Shown here piece after piece: positions 18,208-27,578 of a DNA stretch of 64,000 bases (its first letter is position 1; every line of letters starts with the position of its first letter). Both the position numbers and the translations under genes were made by a program. The stretch covers positions 8,598 to 72,597 of the forward strand of contig CAKUAS010000011.1 of the NCBI GenBank assembly GCA_934636655.1, given 5' to 3'. Below the pieces are notes generated by a model. The model saw only the letters and a program-made list of their open reading frames with translations, did not search any database and was not told the DNA's origin. Origin of the DNA: an uncultured Oscillospiraceae bacterium (lineage in GTDB: Bacteria > Bacillota > Clostridia > Oscillospirales > Oscillospiraceae).

Positions 18208-18408
18208 TTACTTCAGGCCGTTCTCGTATGCCTGGATCATCTTTTTGACCATCTGGCCACCGACAGAGCCGGCCTGGCGAGCAGTGATGTCGCCGTTATA
18301 ACCGTTCTTCAGGTTTACGCCAACCTCGTTAGCTGCCTCCATCTTAAACTTCTCCATTGCCTCGCGTGCAGCAGGGACAACAAGATGATTGCTGGAATTG
18401 TTAGACAT
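18208..18408 (-). CDS. Alpha/beta-type small acid-soluble spore protein
   Basis: 66 aa, beginning MSNNSSNHLVVPAAREAMEK. The conserved blocks VPAAREAMEKFKMEAANEVGV and GYNGDITARQAGSVGGQMVKK are those of DNA-saturating spore proteins made in the forespore. The germination-protease site lies in the MEAANEVG region (cut probably after Glu24). The frame runs to 18465, but the ATG at 18406-18408 has AAGGAGA in front. This gene is the main evidence that the organism sporulates. A sigma-G promoter is expected upstream but I could not locate one convincingly. Confidence 0.95.
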   Translation of the reverse strand: MSNNSSNHLVVPAAREAMEKFKMEAANEVGVNLKNGYNGDITARQAGSVGGQMVKKMIQAYENGLK

Positions 18409-18602
18409 AATTTTTACATCTCCTTTTTTGTATTGGGTACGGTTTCTTGACCCGCTACTTATCATTGCCTCAAATCGTTGTTATATTCTCTTGTCGGGCA
18501 TGTAATTACTGCTAAATTTCTTGTACATACAAGATGTTGTGCCGCAGTTTTTGTCGACCACAATCGTGCAAAAATTTTATCTATTTATGTGGTTATGTCT
18601 AC

Positions 18603-18640
18603 TTGACAATTATTTTAAATGCTTGTACAATACCATTGTA
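18603..18640 (+). promoter_or_regulatory. Promoter of the Pip cluster with a palindrome over the -10
   Basis: TTGACA (18603-18608), 17-bp spacer, TACAAT (18626-18631). The -10 is the left arm of TACAAT-ACC-ATTGTA (18626-18640), a probable repressor site. A related sequence CTTGTA-CA-TACAAG lies upstream at about 18520-18533. The 18466-18602 stretch otherwise has no gene. Confidence 0.7.
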
Positions 18641-18737
18641 TCTAAATCGTTACCGTTTTGTAATCGCCGCATTATAGCAAATTTCGATACACATTATAGC
18701 TATACTACTCTTTAGTCTGACAGGAGTATTATTCAAT

Positions 18738-21290
18738 ATGCGTAATATTTTCAGGATTTTTAAACATGATCTGCGGGCACTGTATAAGAATTTCTTTGCC
18801 TTCCTCATCATACTGGCAATACTCGTATTGCCAGCCCTGTATGCATGGTTTAACATTTATGCATTCTGGGATCCGTACGGAAAGACTCAGGATGTTTCCA
18901 TAGCGGTCGTTTCCAACGACAAAGACTATATGGATTCCGACGGCAACATCGTCAACATGGGCGAGGCTCTCATTTCGGAGATCAAGGATGACGAGAACTT
19001 CGGTTTTGTATTCCTTGATGATGCCGATAAGGCAGTCAAAGATCTATATGCCGGCAAATACTACGCCGCGATTATCATAGAGCCCGACTTTACATATAAT
19101 ATGTACAACTTCCTGAACACGGATATGTACAGCCCTACGATCAAATTCTATCAGAACGAAAAAACAAACGCCATCGCCGTCAAGGTAGTTGAGGCTGCCG
19201 GTGATAAAGTAAAGAAGATCGTAAACGAAAAATACATTTCAACCGTCATCGAAACGCTGTTTGACAAGCTTAACTCTTTCTCCTCCGATGTGCAGGGCAA
19301 CTCCTCTGCCGAGATGCTCAAAAACACGCTCAGAAAGATAAACGACAATCTCATCAGCTACAGCGGAACGATCGACCAGTTCATCACTGCAAATAATACG
19401 CTTATCGATACGCTCCAGCGTACAAACAATACGCTCAACTACTCGATCTACCTCATTGGCAACGAGCGAGTCAATATTTCCAAGCAGATCGTATACATTG
19501 AGGACACCAAAAAGGATCTTGCGCTCATAAACGACGAAGTCAACCGCATGCTCACCGAACTGCAGGACTCCGTAAACGAAGCGATATACAAGCTCGACAG
19601 GCTCTATAACGGCGGCACCGATGACGCGGAAGCTGCGCGAAATGCTCTGGCTGAGCTTGAAAAGCAGTACAAGGAGCTCATCGACTACCTCACTCACTCC
19701 GGTCTTACCAACACCGAGGTTGAGGATGCGCTCACAGCACTCAACAAGCTCACCGATAAGATCACTCAGCTTCGCGACAAGCTCGGTCTCAACGGCGGTC
19801 AGGTCGATGCTCAGCAGACACGAGTTCTCGCAGCCCACAATAAGAGCGCTATAGAGGCTGTCAAAAACGATTACGAATCCGTCGCCGTTCCTGTGGTCTA
19901 CAAAGCCGTTACGGGCTACGACTATGAGGATCTCAACGACGCATCACAGACACAGCAGTCTATGGAGTCGCTCGTCGGCTTTATGAAAGATGATACAAAT
20001 GACCGCATCCAGAGCGTCCAAGCAAACATTGCCAAGGCGCAGAGCACGTCTGACCCCGAGGTACGCAAGGAGGCTCTTCTGGCCGCTCAGAGCGATGCCA
20101 AGGTCGTAAATCAGGAGATCAGCGCCCTCGGCGCGACCGCAGAGGCTGTTGGAACGGCAAGCGGCAGCGACATTTCAAATATCTCCGGTTCTATTAACAC
20201 AGCACAGAGCAGCGCCAAGAGCGCGCAGGATATTCTTGACGATATTCTCAACGGTAATCGCGATATTGACCTCATCCGCGATCTCCAGCTCATCAGCGAC
20301 ATGCTCGGCACCACAAGAGCCACCCTTACCGAGACGGTCTACCCCATGCTCGATACGATGCTCAACAATCTTCAGGACAGTCTCGGCGAAGTATCATCTC
20401 TCCTGCTTGACCTCAATGGCATACTCGGCAAGACAACTCCCATCGTAAAAGAGCTCGGCAACACCTTCGGAGCTGTTAACAACGCCCTCATTCAGGTCAA
20501 GGATCTGCTCACCTCCTACAGCGGCAGGATCGACGACTTTATTGAAATGCTCGACGGCAATCCCGATAACGGCACGCTTCAAAACGTGTTTGACTTCCTC
20601 AACGTCGATCCCGAGAGTATAGGCTCGTTCCTGTCAAGCCCGGTTTCAATGGTAACGAAATCGGTTTACCCCGTTGAATCCTACGGTGCGGCAATGACGC
20701 CGTTCTACACCATGCTCGCGATCTGGGTCGGCTGCGTTATCCTTAACGCTATTCTAAAGTGCGACGCACCTATCCCCGTTCCCGAAGCTACCGAAAAGCA
20801 GCGCTTCTTCGGCAGATATCTGCTGTTCTTTGTTCTAAGCCAGGTGCAGACGCTTATAACGATGCTCGGCAATATGCTTATCCTCGGCGTTGACTGTGTG
20901 CATCCGGGACTGCTGCTGCTGTCCGGAGTCATCACCTCTATGGCCTGCTCTATGCTGGCATACGCCTTTGCCGTTGCGTTCGGCAATATCGGCAGAGCGC
21001 TTATCGTTGTTATACTTATTATTCAAATCGCAGGTTCCGGCGGCTCCTACCCCATCGAACTGCTGCCGAACTTCTTCCAGCAGGTATACTTATTCTTCCC
21101 CTTCCCCTACGCGATCAACGCCATGCGCGAGGCCATCGCAGGACTGTATCAGAACCAGTATCTTATCTATCTGCTGCAGCTGATGCTGTTTTTCGTTGTC
21201 GGTCTGCTTATAGGCATATTCGCAAAGCGTTCGCTCAGTGGTATAAACAAGTACATGAACGAACAGCTTGATAAGACGGAAATGATGTAA
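18738..21290 (+). CDS. YhgE/Pip family membrane protein, first copy
   Basis: 850 aa. One N-terminal membrane helix (residues 15-37, ending LYAWFNIYAFWDPYG, the Pip signature), then a long extracytoplasmic region rich in heptad-like coiled coil (about 180-640), then about five to six C-terminal helices with SGGSYPIELLPNFFQQVY and FPYAINAMREAIAG, the ABC-2-like end of the family. Relatives include phage-infection proteins and the type VII secretion subunit EsaA. No WXG100 or EssC genes are nearby. Probably pairs with the second copy. Confidence 0.88.
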   Translation: MRNIFRIFKHDLRALYKNFFAFLIILAILVLPALYAWFNIYAFWDPYGKTQDVSIAVVSNDKDYMDSDGNIVNMGEALISEIKDDENFGFVFLDDADKAVKDLYAGKYYAAIIIEPDFTYNMYNFLNTDMYSPTIKFYQNEKTNAIAVKVVEAAGDKVKKIVNEKYISTVIETLFDKLNSFSSDVQGNSSAEMLKNTLRKINDNLISYSGTIDQFITANNTLIDTLQRTNNTLNYSIYLIGNERVNISKQIVYIEDTKKDLALINDEVNRMLTELQDSVNEAIYKLDRLYNGGTDDAEAARNALAELEKQYKELIDYLTHSGLTNTEVEDALTALNKLTDKITQLRDKLGLNGGQVDAQQTRVLAAHNKSAIEAVKNDYESVAVPVVYKAVTGYDYEDLNDASQTQQSMESLVGFMKDDTNDRIQSVQANIAKAQSTSDPEVRKEALLAAQSDAKVVNQEISALGATAEAVGTASGSDISNISGSINTAQSSAKSAQDILDDILNGNRDIDLIRDLQLISDMLGTTRATLTETVYPMLDTMLNNLQDSLGEVSSLLLDLNGILGKTTPIVKELGNTFGAVNNALIQVKDLLTSYSGRIDDFIEMLDGNPDNGTLQNVFDFLNVDPESIGSFLSSPVSMVTKSVYPVESYGAAMTPFYTMLAIWVGCVILNAILKCDAPIPVPEATEKQRFFGRYLLFFVLSQVQTLITMLGNMLILGVDCVHPGLLLLSGVITSMACSMLAYAFAVAFGNIGRALIVVILIIQIAGSGGSYPIELLPNFFQQVYLFFPFPYAINAMREAIAGLYQNQYLIYLLQLMLFFVVGLLIGIFAKRSLSGINKYMNEQLDKTEMM

Positions 21291-21310
21291 AAACTACAGG
21301 AGCAATCACT

Positions 21311-21748
21311 ATGGATACTCAGTACGAAAAAAAGTATAACGACCTGATGGAATGCCTCAGGCAGATGCACGAGCATAACGTCAGGCGTACTAGCATGGCG
21401 CTGCGAAGTCTGCTGATAGTGCCGACTATCTTCCTTGTTATGCTGTTTTTCACAAACAGCTCGAAAACGATATTCCTCGTTTTGTGGATAGTTTCGATGT
21501 TCATCATTGCAGCAGTCCTCATCGTCATTGAGTATCAGGACTACACTCTCAGGAAAATGATAGCGAGTGTCGAAAACGGCGGGGATACAAAGCCCGCGAT
21601 AACGGAAAACTCCGAGACCTCAGTCGATAAGCGCGCCGAAGCAATACGAGAATCCATACGCAGCCGCTCGCCGGAGAACGACGAAAGCAGCGCCGAAAGC
21701 TTCAAATACGACAACTATGAAGAAGCCCCCACCGGCAAGGACGAATAA
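21311..21748 (+). CDS. Small membrane protein between two Pip genes
   Basis: 145 aa. A charged N-terminal helix, two membrane segments (residues 33-50 and 55-74 approx.), and an acidic, serine-rich cytosolic tail. Ribosome site AGGAG. Not recognised. Lies 20 bp after the first and 17 bp before the second Pip gene in the same direction, so probably acts with them. Confidence 0.75.
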   Translation: MDTQYEKKYNDLMECLRQMHEHNVRRTSMALRSLLIVPTIFLVMLFFTNSSKTIFLVLWIVSMFIIAAVLIVIEYQDYTLRKMIASVENGGDTKPAITENSETSVDKRAEAIRESIRSRSPENDESSAESFKYDNYEEAPTGKDE

Positions 21749-21765
21749 ACGACACTCTACGAAAG

Positions 21766-23805
21766 ATGAGTAATGCGATGAACAAACTAAAAGATAAAAC
21801 TTCAAATGTTCGCTCCGTCATCCGTTCGGACATAAAGCGTCTGAGCAAGAGCGTTGTCGCGATCGTCTGCGTCTTCGGTCTGGCTCTGATTCCCTGTCTG
21901 TACGCCTGGTTCAACATCATGTCCAACTGGGATCCCTACACTCCCAGTTCAACGCAGAATCTCACCATCGCCGTCGCAAGCGAGGACGAGGGCACAACGT
22001 TTATGGGACTTGATCTCAATATAGGCAACATCATTATTGAAAAGCTCAAGAGCAACAACCAGATAGACTGGCAGTTCGTTGACTCCGATCAGGCGGTTCA
22101 GGATGGCCTGTACAGCGGCGATTACTACGCCGGACTTGTCATACCGGCGGACTTCAGCTCGGCAATGCTCGGCTTCACCGACGGCGAGTTTGAAACTCCC
22201 GAAATAATCTACTACGACAACCAGAAGATGAACGCCGTTGCCTCCCGTGTTACCGACCGTGCCCAGAGCATAGTCAAAAACGAGGTAAACAGCATCTTCC
22301 TCGCTTCCATCGTCGACGAGATGTCGACCTTCACCTCCCTGTTCTCCGGCATGGGCGGAGACACCTCTCTGTCGCTGGATAACCTCGACGAACAGCTTGA
22401 GGATATAAAGACCGATCTGCGTACCTATGTCTCCATAATGGAGTCGATGGCCTCGGTCACGCAGTCGGCACTGAACGTCACGACAATGACCAGCGCTCTG
22501 CTCCCGGACGTTGTCAACATGCTCAACAACAGCCGCAAGAGCATCTCCAATATGCAGGATCGCCTCGCAACCAGCAAGGAGGACGTTATCTACTCGGCTG
22601 ATGCGATAAGAAACAGCTCTGAGCAGCTTCGCAACACCATTGAGCGCCTCGACGAGGCCACCGGCGGCGACCCTGCTGGTGCCGGCAGCTCAGTCATCGA
22701 CTGGGACGCACTGTACGGCGAGGGCGGCATAACCGATTACGAGGGCGAGATCCTCGACGATCTGTACTACGACGTAAACAAGCAGCTACATGAGAGCGTT
22801 ATCCGCTTCGACGATATTCTCCAGCAGACAAATATCGACAGCAACCTCATAAACTCCATGACGACGCTCCAGAACTCGCTGGATAACCTCGATTCCCTCA
22901 TCGCTCAGATACAGGGCGACGTTGATAGTCAGGCCCTCACCCTGCAGCAGTTCACCTCCGCGCTCAGCTCCTGCACGCAGAGCATCAACGGCACGCGCGA
23001 AGTCATGAACACGATGCTCGAGCTCGCTACGAACGTACAGTCAAGCGTAAATGAGCTGCGCTCATCCGAGAGCGTTTCCAATATCCTTGATCTGATGCAG
23101 AACGATGTTGCCAGCCTCGTCGACTACCTCTCCTCCCCCGCGAACCTCGAGGTCGTCCGTGTTTACGCCGTTGAGAACTTCGGCTCAGGCATGGCTCCGT
23201 TCTACACCGTGCTGGCAATCTGGGCAAGCGCCCTGCTGAGCGTCAGCCTCATGCATCCGCATATCAAGAACCGCAGCGAGTTCCCCACTCTGAACGTCAC
23301 CGAGTCCTACTTCGGCCGCTACTTCATATTCTTCGCCATCGGCCAGCTCACCGCACTCATGACGGTGCTCGGCAACCTCTATTACATAGGCATACAGTGC
23401 TACAACCCGTTCCTGTTCTGGCTTGCAGCAGCGCTTTCAAGCCTTGTCGCAACGCTTGTAAACTACAGCTTCGTATTTGCGCTCGGCAGCACGGGCGAAG
23501 CGCTTTCGATCATCGTTCTGGTTTTGCAGGTTGCAGGCTCCGGCGGCACTTACCCAGTGCAGATGCTGCCGAAGTTCTTCCAGGTGCTTTACGGCGTGAT
23601 GCCGTTCAAGTATTCGATGAACGCTATGCGCGAGACCATCGCCGGCAGCTACAACGGCACTTACTTTAAGTGCATCCTCGTTCTGCTGCTCATGGCAGTC
23701 ATCGCCGTTCCGCTCGGAATATTCCTGCACATCGTGTGCAAGCCTTACCTCAGGCGCTCGAACGAGAGCAAGGCAAAAACGGCCGGTCTCATGCACGGCG
23801 GCTGA
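21766..23805 (+). CDS. YhgE/Pip family membrane protein, second copy
   Basis: 679 aa, same architecture as the first copy: N-terminal helix with LYAWFNIMSNWDPYTP, extracytoplasmic region with coiled coil (about 205-490), and C-terminal helices containing SGGTYPVQMLPKFFQVLY and MPFKYSMNAMRETIAG. It is about 170 residues shorter in the middle. The ATG at 21766 has a weak site; ATG at 21778 is an alternative. A paralogous pair like this suggests a heteromeric complex. Confidence 0.87.
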   Translation: MSNAMNKLKDKTSNVRSVIRSDIKRLSKSVVAIVCVFGLALIPCLYAWFNIMSNWDPYTPSSTQNLTIAVASEDEGTTFMGLDLNIGNIIIEKLKSNNQIDWQFVDSDQAVQDGLYSGDYYAGLVIPADFSSAMLGFTDGEFETPEIIYYDNQKMNAVASRVTDRAQSIVKNEVNSIFLASIVDEMSTFTSLFSGMGGDTSLSLDNLDEQLEDIKTDLRTYVSIMESMASVTQSALNVTTMTSALLPDVVNMLNNSRKSISNMQDRLATSKEDVIYSADAIRNSSEQLRNTIERLDEATGGDPAGAGSSVIDWDALYGEGGITDYEGEILDDLYYDVNKQLHESVIRFDDILQQTNIDSNLINSMTTLQNSLDNLDSLIAQIQGDVDSQALTLQQFTSALSSCTQSINGTREVMNTMLELATNVQSSVNELRSSESVSNILDLMQNDVASLVDYLSSPANLEVVRVYAVENFGSGMAPFYTVLAIWASALLSVSLMHPHIKNRSEFPTLNVTESYFGRYFIFFAIGQLTALMTVLGNLYYIGIQCYNPFLFWLAAALSSLVATLVNYSFVFALGSTGEALSIIVLVLQVAGSGGTYPVQMLPKFFQVLYGVMPFKYSMNAMRETIAGSYNGTYFKCILVLLLMAVIAVPLGIFLHIVCKPYLRRSNESKAKTAGLMHGG

Positions 23806-23821
23806 TACAAGATTTGATAAG

Positions 23822-23855
23822 AAACCGCACCGCAGATGTTTCTGCGGTGCGGTTT
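23822..23855. terminator. Terminator between Pip cluster and LRR gene
   Basis: Perfect 15-bp stem (23822-23836 with 23841-23855), 4-base loop, ending GGTTTTATT. Confidence 0.85.
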
Positions 23856-23876
23856 TATTCTCATGTTATGCTGCAA

Positions 23877-25622
23877 TTATATTCTGCCGAAAAGTTTGTC
23901 GAGCAGGTTTTTGACTGTGCTTATCGTGTCCTGGAACCATGCGCGGATAGTGTCTGCTGTCGAGCGCGTATCTCCGCAGACGGTGCAGGTGTTGCCCTTG
24001 TAGTGATGGCCGGTCGCTTCGATGGTCTCGCCCTGAGATATTACCTCGTTGCAGATCATACACACCTCGTCGCCGGTGTAGCCGTCTTCGGTGCAGGTGG
24101 GCTCGACTGCGCCGCGGAGCTCCGTGATGTGCTCGTGGTAGTTGTAGTGGATCGTTGCGTTCAGGAGGTCGTCGTTGTCCCCCTCAATATTAATTGCGTT
24201 CCACTGTTCTTCAGTACCGGTGTAATAGACGTCTTTCAAATTATCGCAAGCATCGAATGCTCCTGATGATATGCTCATCACGCTGCTCGGGATCGTGATG
24301 CTCAAAAGGTTTGTGCAGCCTTCGAATACGCAATAGCCAATTTTCTCCACTCCATCTAAAAGCACAACGTTTTTAAGGCTAGTGCAACCTCCAAAATCAG
24401 GCATTGCGCCATGACCTAAATAGCTCACACTTCCGGGTATCGTGATTTCCTTAAGACTTGTGCAATTTTGAAAAGCACCAGTACTAATATCCGTTACGCT
24501 GTCCGGTATTTCAATATTTTCAAGGCTTGTGCAGGCTTCAAACGCAGCTATTCCAATAGTTGTAACACCGTTCGGTATTGTAACATTTGTAAGGCTTTCG
24601 CAGCCGCAAAATGTGGCTGTGTCAATTTTTTTCACGCCGTCAGGTATCGTAATGTCTATAAGGCTTCTGCACTGATAGAAGGCTTGCTCGCCAATGCTCG
24701 TAACACTATCCGGAATTACAACGCCAGTCAGTCCTGTGCAGCCGGTAAATGTATAATCATTTATTCTTGTTATACCATTCGGGATATCAATGTGATTTAT
24801 GCCCGTGCAATCTTGGAACGCCTTGCTGCCTATGCTCATCACACTGTTCGGGATTATGACGTTTGTAAGGCTCTCGCAGCCGCGGAATGCAGCGTCACTG
24901 ATGCTTGTTACGCCGTTTGGAATTATATATGAAGCATCTGTTTTTCTTGCCGGATAACGAACGAGGCCGGTCTTTTCCTTGTTAAAAAGCACGCCATTCT
25001 CCGAGGTATAAGCAGTGTTGCCTTCCTCTACTCTTATATTTTCAAGGCTTGTGCAGCCAATAAATGCCTGATTACCGATGCTCGTTACGCTATCGGGTAT
25101 TTCTATGCTCGTAAGGTTCGTGCAGCCGAATTGATCATAGCTGAATGCACCGTCGCCGATGCTCACTACGCCGTCAGGGATCGTATAAGAAGTATCAGTC
25201 TTCCCCTCCGGATATTTGATAAGCTCTGTTTTATCTTCATTAAACAAAACTCCGTCAGCAGAACTGTACACCATATTTCCATCTGCAACATTAATGCACT
25301 CTAAACTTGGGCTACCCCAAAATGCACCTTCTGTGCGAATGCTCGTCACACTATTTGGAATCGTGACGCTCGTCAAGTTAGGTATGAAGTTGAATGCCAT
25401 AATGCCGATGCTCGTCACTTCAACGCCATCAATTTCTGCCGGAACAACTGCTGCCGTGACTGATTTATCGCAGCCTATTATTTCACCGTTCGGTTTATCA
25501 AAATAGATATTGCCACCTGTGACTTTATAGGTAACAATATCGTCCTCTGCCAGCGCCGCGGTCGGCACCAGTGATACCACCATCAGCAGCACGAGCAGCA
25601 GATTTAGTACTCGTTTTTTCAT
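23877..25622 (-). CDS. BspA-type leucine-rich repeat surface protein
   Basis: 581 aa secreted protein. Signal peptide MKKRVLNLLLVLLMVVSLVP with cleavage after TAALA. Residues 50-480 hold many LRR_5 repeats of about 23 residues with the pattern L-x-x-I-x-I-P-x-S-V-T-S-I-G-x-x-A-F-x-G-C. Two longer units (about 95-140 and 180-225) break the period with a beta-rich insert. The C-terminus has CxxC pairs (VCMICNEV and NTCTVCGD) and an amphipathic end. Such proteins bind host or matrix proteins. The start at 25620-25622 has GGGAGG seven bases upstream, so the longer frame to 25658 is rejected. Base composition is more AT-rich than the neighbours, hinting at transfer or relaxed codon selection. Confidence 0.9.
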   Translation of the reverse strand: MKKRVLNLLLVLLMVVSLVPTAALAEDDIVTYKVTGGNIYFDKPNGEIIGCDKSVTAAVVPAEIDGVEVTSIGIMAFNFIPNLTSVTIPNSVTSIRTEGAFWGSPSLECINVADGNMVYSSADGVLFNEDKTELIKYPEGKTDTSYTIPDGVVSIGDGAFSYDQFGCTNLTSIEIPDSVTSIGNQAFIGCTSLENIRVEEGNTAYTSENGVLFNKEKTGLVRYPARKTDASYIIPNGVTSISDAAFRGCESLTNVIIPNSVMSIGSKAFQDCTGINHIDIPNGITRINDYTFTGCTGLTGVVIPDSVTSIGEQAFYQCRSLIDITIPDGVKKIDTATFCGCESLTNVTIPNGVTTIGIAAFEACTSLENIEIPDSVTDISTGAFQNCTSLKEITIPGSVSYLGHGAMPDFGGCTSLKNVVLLDGVEKIGYCVFEGCTNLLSITIPSSVMSISSGAFDACDNLKDVYYTGTEEQWNAINIEGDNDDLLNATIHYNYHEHITELRGAVEPTCTEDGYTGDEVCMICNEVISQGETIEATGHHYKGNTCTVCGDTRSTADTIRAWFQDTISTVKNLLDKLFGRI

Positions 25623-25805
25623 TGTCTTCCTCCCGATATTTCTCCGCGCAGCTGTCATAAAGCATACCTTTTGACAGGCAACCTATTTACGCGGTGCGAG
25701 CATTCAAAAACGAGTTTTTTAATAAAATCAATGCTTTTTTCGGAGAAATTCAAGGCAGCATATTGCAATTTTGTCGATTTTCAGCTATCATAATGACAAC
25801 GAAGC

Positions 25806-25846
25806 GCAACTGTCAAAAGGTATACCTTTTGACAGTTGCTTTTTTT
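25806..25846. repeat. Perfect 34-bp palindrome with T-run
   Basis: Arms of 17 bases (25806-25822 and 25823-25839) with no spacer, followed by seven T. The 14-base sequence ATACCTTTTGACAG of the right arm recurs at 25664-25677, 150 bp away. It could be a terminator for plus-strand transcription, or the two copies could be ends of a small element or a repressor site in front of the LRR gene. Confidence 0.6.
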
Positions 25847-25867
25847 CATATTTTTTCGCTCAAGCTA

Positions 25868-25896
25868 TTGACAAATGCAAAATGCGGACTTATAAT
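25868..25896 (+). promoter_or_regulatory. cysK promoter
   Basis: Fully consensus TTGACA (25868-25873), 17-bp spacer, TATAAT (25891-25896). Confidence 0.92.
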
Positions 25897-25923
25897 ACTA
25901 CCAACCTACGAAGTTAGTAGTAT
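25895..25923 (+). promoter_or_regulatory. Operator overlapping the cysK promoter start
   Basis: Inverted repeat ATACTACCAAC (25895-25905) and GTTAGTAGTAT (25913-25923), 10 of 11 positions matching, 7-base spacer. It begins within the -10 and covers the transcription start, as a repressor site does. The heptamer ACCTACG inside it recurs in the promoter spacer of the nearby Rrf2 gene (29085-29091 complement), which makes that regulator a candidate. Confidence 0.65.
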
Positions 25924-25948
25924 TTAATATCGAACCGAGGTAATTATA

Positions 25949-25984
25949 ATGGCTGCATATATTGTCTTCCGATGTCGGAGCTGA
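25949..25984 (+). CDS. Possible 11-codon leader peptide upstream of cysK
   Basis: ATG GCT GCA ... TGT CGG AGC TGA encodes MAAYIVFRCRS. A GAGGT ribosome-like site is about eight bases before the ATG. The only Cys codon is three codons before the stop. The end of the frame forms one arm of a hairpin (GATGT..GAGCT near 25970-25982 with AGCTCACATC near 25999-26008). A translation-sensing leader for cysteine supply is possible, but one Cys codon is few for attenuation. Confidence 0.4.
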   Translation: MAAYIVFRCRS

Positions 25985-26046
25985 AACTTTTTCCGAAGCT
26001 CACATCAATTCAAATTTACTATTTATAATTAAAAGGAGATAATATC

Positions 26047-26979
26047 ATGTCTAAAATATACACTTCCGCCGATCAGCTTATTGGTTCCACTCCCCTGCTT
26101 GAGCTCACACATATTGAAAAGAAACACGGTCTCAAGGCCAAAGTTCTCGCAAAGCTCGAGTATTTTAACCCCGCAGGCTCTGTAAAGGACAGGATTGCAA
26201 AGGCAATGATCGACGACGCCGAAGCTAAGGGCCTGCTGAACGCCGACTCCGTCATCATTGAGCCAACCAGCGGCAACACCGGCATCGGTCTTGCGTCCGT
26301 CGCCGCCGCGAGAGGCTATCGCATCATTATCGTGATGCCCGAGACCATGAGCGTTGAGCGCCGCCAGCTTATGAAGGCCTATGGCGCGGAGCTTGTGCTC
26401 ACCGAGGGCGCAAAGGGCATGAAGGGCGCTATCGCCAAGGCAGACGAGCTTGCAAAAGAGATCCCCAACAGCTTTATCCCCGGCCAGTTCGTCAATGCGG
26501 CAAACCCCAAGGCTCACTTTGAGACCACCGGCCCCGAGATCTTCGCAGACACCGACGGCGATGTTGATATCTTCGTCGCAGGCGTTGGCACAGGCGGCAC
26601 GGTCACCGGCGTCGGCCAGTACCTCAAGTCCAAAAAGCCGGAGGTCAAGGTCGTTGCCGTAGAGCCGAAGAGCTCGGCAGTCCTCTCCACCGGCGTTGCA
26701 GGCTCGCACAAGATCCAGGGCATCGGCGCAGGCTTTGTCCCCGAGGTGCTGGATACCAAGATCTATGACGAGATAATCCCCGTTGAAAACGATGACGCGT
26801 TTGCAACCGGTAAAGAGATCGGCAAGAGCGAGGGCGTGCTCGTGGGCATCTCCTCCGGTGCGGCTGTGTGGGCAGCTATAGAGCTTGCGAAGCGTCCGGA
26901 GAACGAGGGTAAGACCATTGTCGTGCTCCTGCCCGACACAGGTGACCGCTACCTCTCTACCCCGCTGTTTGCGGACTGA
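26047..26979 (+). CDS. cysK: Cysteine synthase A (O-acetylserine sulfhydrylase)
   Basis: 310 aa PLP enzyme making cysteine from O-acetylserine and sulfide. Schiff-base lysine about residue 47 in [13 protein letters not shown]-phosphate site TSGNTGIG near 75, and the C-terminal [18 protein letters not shown] and [11 protein letters not shown] blocks are standard. Ribosome site AAAGGAGA. Its own strong promoter, operator and leader precede it. No serine acetyltransferase gene is adjacent. Confidence 0.96.
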   Translation: MSKIYTSADQLIGSTPLLELTHIEKKHGLKAKVLAKLEYFNPAGSVKDRIAKAMIDDAEAKGLLNADSVIIEPTSGNTGIGLASVAAARGYRIIIVMPETMSVERRQLMKAYGAELVLTEGAKGMKGAIAKADELAKEIPNSFIPGQFVNAANPKAHFETTGPEIFADTDGDVDIFVAGVGTGGTVTGVGQYLKSKKPEVKVVAVEPKSSAVLSTGVAGSHKIQGIGAGFVPEVLDTKIYDEIIPVENDDAFATGKEIGKSEGVLVGISSGAAVWAAIELAKRPENEGKTIVVLLPDTGDRYLSTPLFAD

Positions 26980-27008
26980 TATAAACTAACTCACAGGAGG
27001 CTTTTCCG

Positions 27009-27578
27009 ATGATCCCGAACAAAGAACAGGCGCTTGAACTTTTGAAAAAGTACAACTCCGACCCATTCCATATCAAACACGGACTTATCGTTTCCGGTGT
27101 TATGGAGTACTTCGCAAATGAGCTCGGATACGGTGACGAGGCCGATTTCTGGAGCGTCGTAGGGCTGCTGCACGATCTTGACTTCGAGCTGTACCCCGAG
27201 CAGCACTGCATTAAAAGTCAGGAGCTCATGCGCGAGGAGGGGCTGGATGAGCGGCTGATACATGCGACGGCAAGCCACGGCTACGCTATAACGGTCGATA
27301 TCAAGCCCGAGCATCTGATGGAAAAGGTCCTGTATGCTACGGATGAGCTCACAGGTCTCATTGGCGCTGTGGCGATCATGCGCCCGTCGAAGAGCGTTCA
27401 GGATCTTGAGCTCAAGTCCGTCAAGAAGAAGTACAAGAGCGCTAACTTTGCGGCAGGCTGCTCGCGCGAGGTCATTGAGCGCGGCGCGGATATGCTCGGC
27501 TGGAGCCTTGAAGATCTAATAAGCCGCACAATACTCGCAATGCGCGCGACTCCTGCGGCTACTTGGGCGGACGAATGA
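27009..27578 (+). CDS. HD domain phosphohydrolase
   Basis: 189 aa cytosolic protein. Metal-binding HD motif GLLHDLDFELYPEQH with His55-Asp56, an upstream His (HIKHGL, residues 21-24) and a later ASHGY histidine complete a typical HD site. Substrate unknown; relatives are hydrolases of nucleotides or phosphate esters. It lies between cysK and mnmA and overlaps mnmA by 4 bp (ATGA). Ribosome site CAGGAGG. Confidence 0.85.
   Translation: MIPNKEQALELLKKYNSDPFHIKHGLIVSGVMEYFANELGYGDEADFWSVVGLLHDLDFELYPEQHCIKSQELMREEGLDERLIHATASHGYAITVDIKPEHLMEKVLYATDELTGLIGAVAIMRPSKSVQDLELKSVKKKYKSANFAAGCSREVIERGADMLGWSLEDLISRTILAMRATPAATWADE

Noticed and set aside
24300..25400. Regular short repeats that might suggest a CRISPR array
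   Set aside because: They encode the 23-residue leucine-rich repeats of an open reading frame and vary between units.
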